Assembly: GCA_016617855.1 (NCBI GenBank)
Contig: JAECUM010000834.1
Span: 62,001 to 126,000, forward strand
Length of the DNA: 64,000 nucleotides
DNA from: Megalonaias nervosa
Taxonomy: Eukaryota > Mollusca > Bivalvia > Unionida > Unionidae
Reading direction: 5' to 3'
Shown: positions 51,001 through 58,100 of the stretch, in pieces
How positions within the stretch are numbered: position 1 is the first letter of the stretch
Layout of the letters: each line of letters begins with the position of its first letter
The notes under the pieces: generated by a model
The model's input: only the letters and a program-made list of their open reading frames with translations
Databases searched by the model: none
What the model was told of the DNA's origin: nothing
Position numbers and translations under genes: made by a program

Positions 51001-54000
51001 TGCCAATCTATGTCCGATATGGCTGCCATGCCACAGTGGCTGTCTTGAAAACTTTGTTATTGCTAATGAATGAGATGTAATATTGTCTTGGGGATTTAAC
51101 CAGTAGTCTTGTTATGACATCTCATTGATCCTAAATGAAAATGGTATCGATCTGATGTCCAATATTATCACTACTCCTCCTGAATGGATGGTCGTATCAG
51201 CATGGGTGTTTTACCAAACAAGTTCTTGTTGATCCTAATGGAGCTGTTTCGATATTAAATATGCCTTCCACAGTGGCCATCTTGAAGAGCTTTTTATCAC
51301 TTTTTCTCCTGAATGAATGGTCATATCAGCATGAGGTTTTCACTGAAAGACTTGTGTCTAGATGGTCGTAAATAAAAATGGTGCTGATCCAACTTCTAAT
51401 TTGACTACCACAATGGCCATCTTGAAATTCTTGTTATCACTTCTTCTCTTAGATGGCTGGTCATAGTAACATTGTGTTTTCACCAAAAGACTTCTATAAT
51501 GTCTAGTTGGTACTAAATGGAAATGGTTGCAGTCTGATGTCGAATCTGACCCCAATGGCATCAATCTTGAATATTATTTTATTGTTGCTCCTCCATAATA
51601 GAAAGTCATATCAACATGGGGATTCCACCAGAAGACTTCTGTTGATGCCTTGTTGATCCTAAATGAATTGGTACCAGGTTGACAGCCAGTATGTCCACCA
51701 CAGCAGCTAATTTGAAGAGTGTTAAAGAAGTGAAAAGAAAGACATGGTCTTATCTTTGAATTCCTGGGAATTCTTTTCAGCCATTAGAGCATCAGCACAA
51801 TTATGACCAGCTGCAGAACTCGTGTTTTAAAGAAGAATCTTGCTGTAATCAGAATCTATGGTACACATAGGGTGTAATATTGAAAATAAAGATAATTTAC
51901 AAAAAAGTTGAGAACATCATTAGAAAAAGTTATTTATTGACAGTTATTCCCAGCTTGATTATTGTTATTGTCCATCCCTCAATTTTTCAGATGTCACTCA
52001 GTAACTCATGCCCTCATTTATGCCATGGTCCTTCTTTTTGGACCCCATTGTGCACAAGTTATTGAGCACGGATGTAGTTGAAGGGACTTGAAAAGCAGTT
52101 TCTGTGGAGTTATGTTGTTCTATCTGATCTTAGATAAATTAATACCACTGGTCCTCGAAGTCATCAGTATTCTCAGTACTTTGATACGTAAATTAATATC
52201 ACATCAGTACTCCAAGCCATTAGTATTCTAAGTACTTTGATGTGTAAATTAATATCACTTCAATATTCCAAGCCATTAGTATTCTAAGTACTTTGATATT
52301 TAAATTATTATCACTTCAACCCTCCAAATTATCAGTATTCTCAGTACTTTGATGTGTTAATTAATATAACTTTAATCCTCCAAGTCATCAGTATTCAGAG
52401 TACTTTCATATTTAAATTAAAATCACTTCAGCACTCCAAGTCATCAGTATTCTCAGTACTTTGATATGTAATCCCTTGTCTGCTTATGATGGGGCTTTCA
52501 TGATTTGGTCCTATCCATGCATGTGTCCTTCGATCTTGTGAGGCTTGATAGCACAGTTGTTCATAAACAACTCAGACATAAACCAGTGCCAATTGGCAAC
52601 CATATGTGTATGCATATGTAGATGAACTGATTAGATTTTCAGGTCATGATTTTTTTTTATTGGCAGACATCAGAAATAGGACAAGCTGAATAATCCATAA
52701 TCCAAATTACACCCATCAACCATGCTCTCAAATAAGGCAAATTAAAACAATACCTATAATATATAAGGTCTTTTCTAAATAGACAGTATAACCAGTGAGG
52801 AAATTCTTTTATTTAAAAAATCTAACCCTATGTAAAATAAGAAACTGTAGAGTGCCATCAAAGGTGCTGTTAGAACATCCAATATGGCTGCCACAGTGGC
52901 TTTCTTGAAAATCTTAAGATGTCTGGCACTATCAAATAGAACTTAATTTTTCTTGCACCAGTCATGCACCTGTTTCTCCAACACATCAAATTCACATTCT
53001 GCAGCACGACCGCTCCGGTGGCCAAGTGGTTAGAGATGCTGGAGGTCGTGGGTTCGATCCCCGGCCGAGTCATACCAAAGACTTACAAAAATGGTACTAA
53101 CAGCTGCCTCACTTGGCACTCAGCATTAAGAGGTTAGTGTTAGGACTGGTCAGCCTAGTGTCAGGATAATGTGACTAGGTGGGACATCATGCTACATGTC
53201 TGCGGCATGATGCCCCAGTGCTAGACATCACTATAAACTGCCACACTGCAGACATCATAGCGATATGACTAAAAAATTGTTAAAGCTATGTTAAAAGTCC
53301 AAATCACACACACATTCTGCAGCACTGTTGTTTTTCTCTGCAGAGTATATAACCTTTCACTTAAATGCTCCACTGTACGCATTAAGTTTTCTTTTCACCA
53401 TATTGGTGAAAGTACCTAACTTTCACAATCTGCAGTGTATAATATCTAAGTGACAACATACACTGTAATTCACAGAACACTGACTGTTCATAAACTTAGA
53501 CCATTATTTATGTTCAGTTTGAGCTTGGGGTCTGTAAGAGACACTTTGATCATACAGTCTTTGAAATCTCATCAAAGGATTTGCCACAACTGAATAGGTG
53601 TAATGTGCATGGTATGATCAAAGGGACTCAACATGGCATTGAACAAGTGTCACATTCATTGCACACTTAAAGGATTTTTTACTGGGGAAAACAAAGCAGT
53701 GCTGCTTTTACATGCTAAAGGGTTAAGGTTGTATTTATCTAATTAGCAGCTCTATCTAAATTTTGTGCATTGAGAAAACAACGCAGGTTTTCCTTCACAA
53801 ATTAAGAGAGTAAGGTCAGATTTTAATTTTAGTTTTATATCTTGCTTATAAGATGAACCCTACTTTGCAGACCTGCCAACCCTTATGATTTTGCCGTAAG
53901 TCTTATGAAAATTACCCTTAAAATATGGACTTATGGCATAAAGCAAAAACTACGGAGAAATGGTCATTTCCAAAAAATCTGGAAAATTTGTTCATCCATG

Positions 54001-55126
54001 TTTGATTTGGATACAGGTTTCATATTAGAATTAGTGAAATTAGTCAGGGAACCAGACTAACTTTACAGCAGCACCTCAGACACTTTAAACTGCACCAGTT
54101 TGTTTATCCGAAGCGTCTGCATGATCAAACTGTTGATTATAGAATTTGTTTTAAAAATGGCACTGAGCAAGCGATGCATGTTTATGTTTAAGACAAAAGG
54201 GACACAATTACATTTATTGGACATCACGTGCTAATTTGAGTATGACTTGTGGCGGGAGATATGATTGCCGTCATCGTGTGAAATGGAAAAAAAATTTCCA
54301 AGAATTATGTCAAGTTGAGAGATAGCAACAAGCCATTGAGCTACATAGAGTTTGGAAATAGAGTTTGTACAACTGTACTAGTGGTAAATAAAGTCTACAC
54401 ATACTTTACAAACTTTAAAGTTGAACCTAATGTTTATCTTTGCTGCATGTTTTGAATACCGAACTTTTAATTACATTTTCCAGTTTTATAATAGCAGTTT
54501 ATTATATTTTTTTTACACCTTACTGAAAACTGGTCAGTCTTACAGAAAAAATGAACTGCCTTACTGAGACGGACTCATCAGGGTTGGCAGATCTGACTCT
54601 GCATTAATAAAATTTTTAGTAGAAAAGGTCAACTTATAAGCGAGTATATATATGGTAAGTTATCTCTATTCCTCTCGAAATGAAGTCTATATGAATATGG
54701 GGTTATCACCAATATATTTCTTATTATATCTGATTGGTTCTAAATGAAATTGGTGCTAGTTGTATATCCAGTACAGCTGCCATGATGACTGTCATAAAAA
54801 TTTTGTTCTTACTCTTACCATTAAATGGGAACCTCTCCGCTGGTCTAGTGGTTAGAGCGTCCGCCTCGGATGCGGGAGGTCATGGGTTCAATCCCCGGGC
54901 GAGTTATACCAAAGACTTACAAAAATGGTACTAACAGCTGCCTCGCTTGGCGCTCAGCATTAAGAGGTTGGTGTTAGGACTGGTCGGCCTGGCGTCAGGA
55001 TAATGTGACATCATGCCACATGTCTGCGGCATGATGTCCGAGTGCTAGACATCACTAGAAACTGCCACACTGCAAACATCGTTGCGATATGACTAAAATT
55101 GTTAAAGCTACGTTAAAAATCCAGAT

Positions 55127-55172
<46 letters not shown>

Positions 55173-58100
55173 CACACCCCCCCATTAAATGGGTAATCAT
55201 TATAATGGGGTTTTCATCAGGTCTTAAATGCAAATGGTACCATGCATCCAATATTGCTGCTATGCCAACTGTCTTCAGAATCTTGCTTTCACTATTCCCC
55301 AATGAATGATGATTATGGCATGGGGTTTTCACCAAAGCAATGTCTACTTTTTCCTAAATGAAAATGGTTCCAAGCTGGCATCCAGTATATGTACCACAGG
55401 AGCTAATTATACACAGTTTCGGCACTTGACAGTTAAAAAGAAGAAATGGTCTTATCTTGAACAATTCTTTTTGCGGAGTAGAGCACCAGTTCCTTCAGTG
55501 TACTCTTGTTTTAAAAGTTATTATAGCTTTATTTGACTGTAGTACACATATCAGAGGATATTACCACCATAGATTTCTTGTATTTATTTATATGTCATCA
55601 TACTGCAACATCATGATGTAATCTTCACCCTAAATTGTATCCTAATATTGCCATGTTTTTGTGATATTCTTATGATAATGTCATTATGTTGTTTTTGCTT
55701 TCATACCTGGGCCATTGTTACAGCTCATCGAAAATTCCGTTGTTTTTAATCCACTAACTGCCTGTAGACTGTTGATTGAAATGTACTTACTGAGAATACA
55801 GTGTTTGCAGTAATCATGTTATGTTTTAGTGCTTTATATTGGAGTCGGTTTCATATGATTTACATCACTTGTGGTGGGAAGATGTATATGATATTACTCT
55901 GACGGTATTTGGTCAAAATCATTGGGTCTATACCTTATGACGGTTTTTGGTCAAAATTATTGTGCCTATACGTTATGATGGTTTTTGGTCAAAATCATTG
56001 TGCCAATACTTTATGACGGTTTTTGGTCAAAATCATTGTGCCTATACTTTATGACGGTATTTTGTCAAAATCATTGTGCCTATACTTTATGACGGTTTTT
56101 GGTCAAAATCATTGTGCCTATACTTTATGACGGTATTTTGTCAGAATCATTGTGCCTATACTTTATGACGGTTTTTGGTCAAAGTCATTGTGCTGATACT
56201 TTATGACAGTTTCTGGTCAAAATCATTGTGCCTATACTTTATGAAGGTTTTTGGTCCAAATCATTGTGCCTATACTTTATGAAAGTTTTTGGTTCAAATC
56301 ATTGTGCCTATACTTTATGACGGTTTTTGGTCAAAATCATTGTGCCTATACTTTATGACGGTGATTGATATTATCATGTACAGAGCTGCTTCCAAAATAA
56401 TTATAATAGAACTTATAAATACACAAATTCTTAGATTGTAGTTTTCTTGGAAGCGGGCAAGAGAAGTCATTTGAGTGATGCAGATTACTGTAAATCTCTA
56501 CATGTTAAGACGTTGAGTCATGCAGATTATTGTAAATGTATTTATGTTAAAAGTCATTTGAGTGATGCATCATTGGGGGTCCAAAGTATGGTTTTGAAGT
56601 TTCATCAGAAGATTATTTAATAATATCACAAGCCTAAGGATGTCCTGTTGGCCAGTTTAGGGTTGAAGCATAAAAAGGTTGAGAATGACTGGTCTGTATG
56701 TTAGGAAGTCATTTGAGTGATACAAATTACTGTAACTCTCAACATATTAGGAAGTTATCTGATCTGAGTGATTCAGATTACTGTAAATCTACATGTTAAG
56801 GAGTCGTTTGAGTGATGCAGATTACTGTAAATATGTACATGTTAGGAAAGTCATTTGAGTGATGACAGTGAAAGATGTTTCAACAAAAATTGTAGGCATT
56901 ACATTGCAATGTTTCTTAACAAGAAAATCCACAGGTCATCTGCTCATCGTTAGCATTTAATCGTGTGTATAAAATGGTAGCTACTAATATCTAAACCTGC
57001 TTCCAGAATGAACTGTCTGAATCACAATATTAAGTGATTCAGATTATTAGTGATTGCTGTGGTATTACTGTATATGAAATAATGTAAATCAGAACATTTT
57101 ATTCTTTACAGCATTTGAGAGATTGCTGTCATTATTTGTGGTTACTGTACATAATATTTTATGCTTTACAGTATTTGAGTGATTGCTGTTGGTGTTACTG
57201 AGGATTTTACTCTGTGAAATTATCTAAATTAGAATATCTTGGTATCATTCTCTTTTTACCATATTTGCAAGATATATATTTTGGAAGTTACTGAATGACT
57301 AATACTGTACTTCTTGTAGTTTTTAATATTCGGAGAAATTCAATTTCTTTGCAAAATTTGTGAGAATCTTTTGGTGATAAATATTTTGTCCTTTACTCCA
57401 TATTTTTTTTTTTAAAACTAACAGCTGTGTTGACAGCCCATATTCAGAAGTACAAGGAGGTCTTTATTGAAGCTTGCAAACAGGTAAATACACATCTTAA
57501 TCCACACTTGCAATTTAATCTGTGTGAATAGATTTTGACAGTGAACTCAAATTTATCCATATATTTGGGAAACAGTTGTCCCTGAAGACCATGTCAATTC
57601 TTATTTAACATCTGAGAATAAATATCTTTTGTCAAAGTATTTTACCCCCACCCCCATGGCTTATGCATATATTCCAACCATTATGCTTTTTTCACCAGAT
57701 GACATTTTTGGCTAGATTGTATATGGGTTACACTTTTCTGCTACATTAAAAACTAAAACTAAAATAAAGCGATAAAAGTTGTTTTTGTCATTTTTATTAT
57801 CTCTTTAATTCCAGTCATATAAATTTGAGAATATTCTTAAAAGGTGACTGCTGAGTAAGAATAGCATAAGAGTACCTTTTTTGTTGCTATTTATAGCAAC
57901 TGTATATAACCCATTTCCAAGAAAACAGATGGGTTTCTTCAAATGTGAACTTTGCCTAACAGATTCATTTTATTGGTAAGATAGTTAGTGAACCAGTCTA
58001 TATTTTTTTTAAAAATGGTGCCAGATGTTAAGTGAAACACTTTATGGTGCGAGTTGTGGATGTTACATGATAGAAAGTGTTACAAAAGATGGATCTTTTC

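Noticed and set aside
54830..54910. tRNA-gene-like sequence with good boxes A and B (also at 6003 and 53008)
   Set aside because: It continues into a shared SINE body and CA tail with target duplications, so it is a SINE head rather than a tRNA gene.
56640..56695. Possible hAT 3' end (GGTTGAGAATGACTG)
   Set aside because: No matching 5' end or 8-bp duplication could be found.
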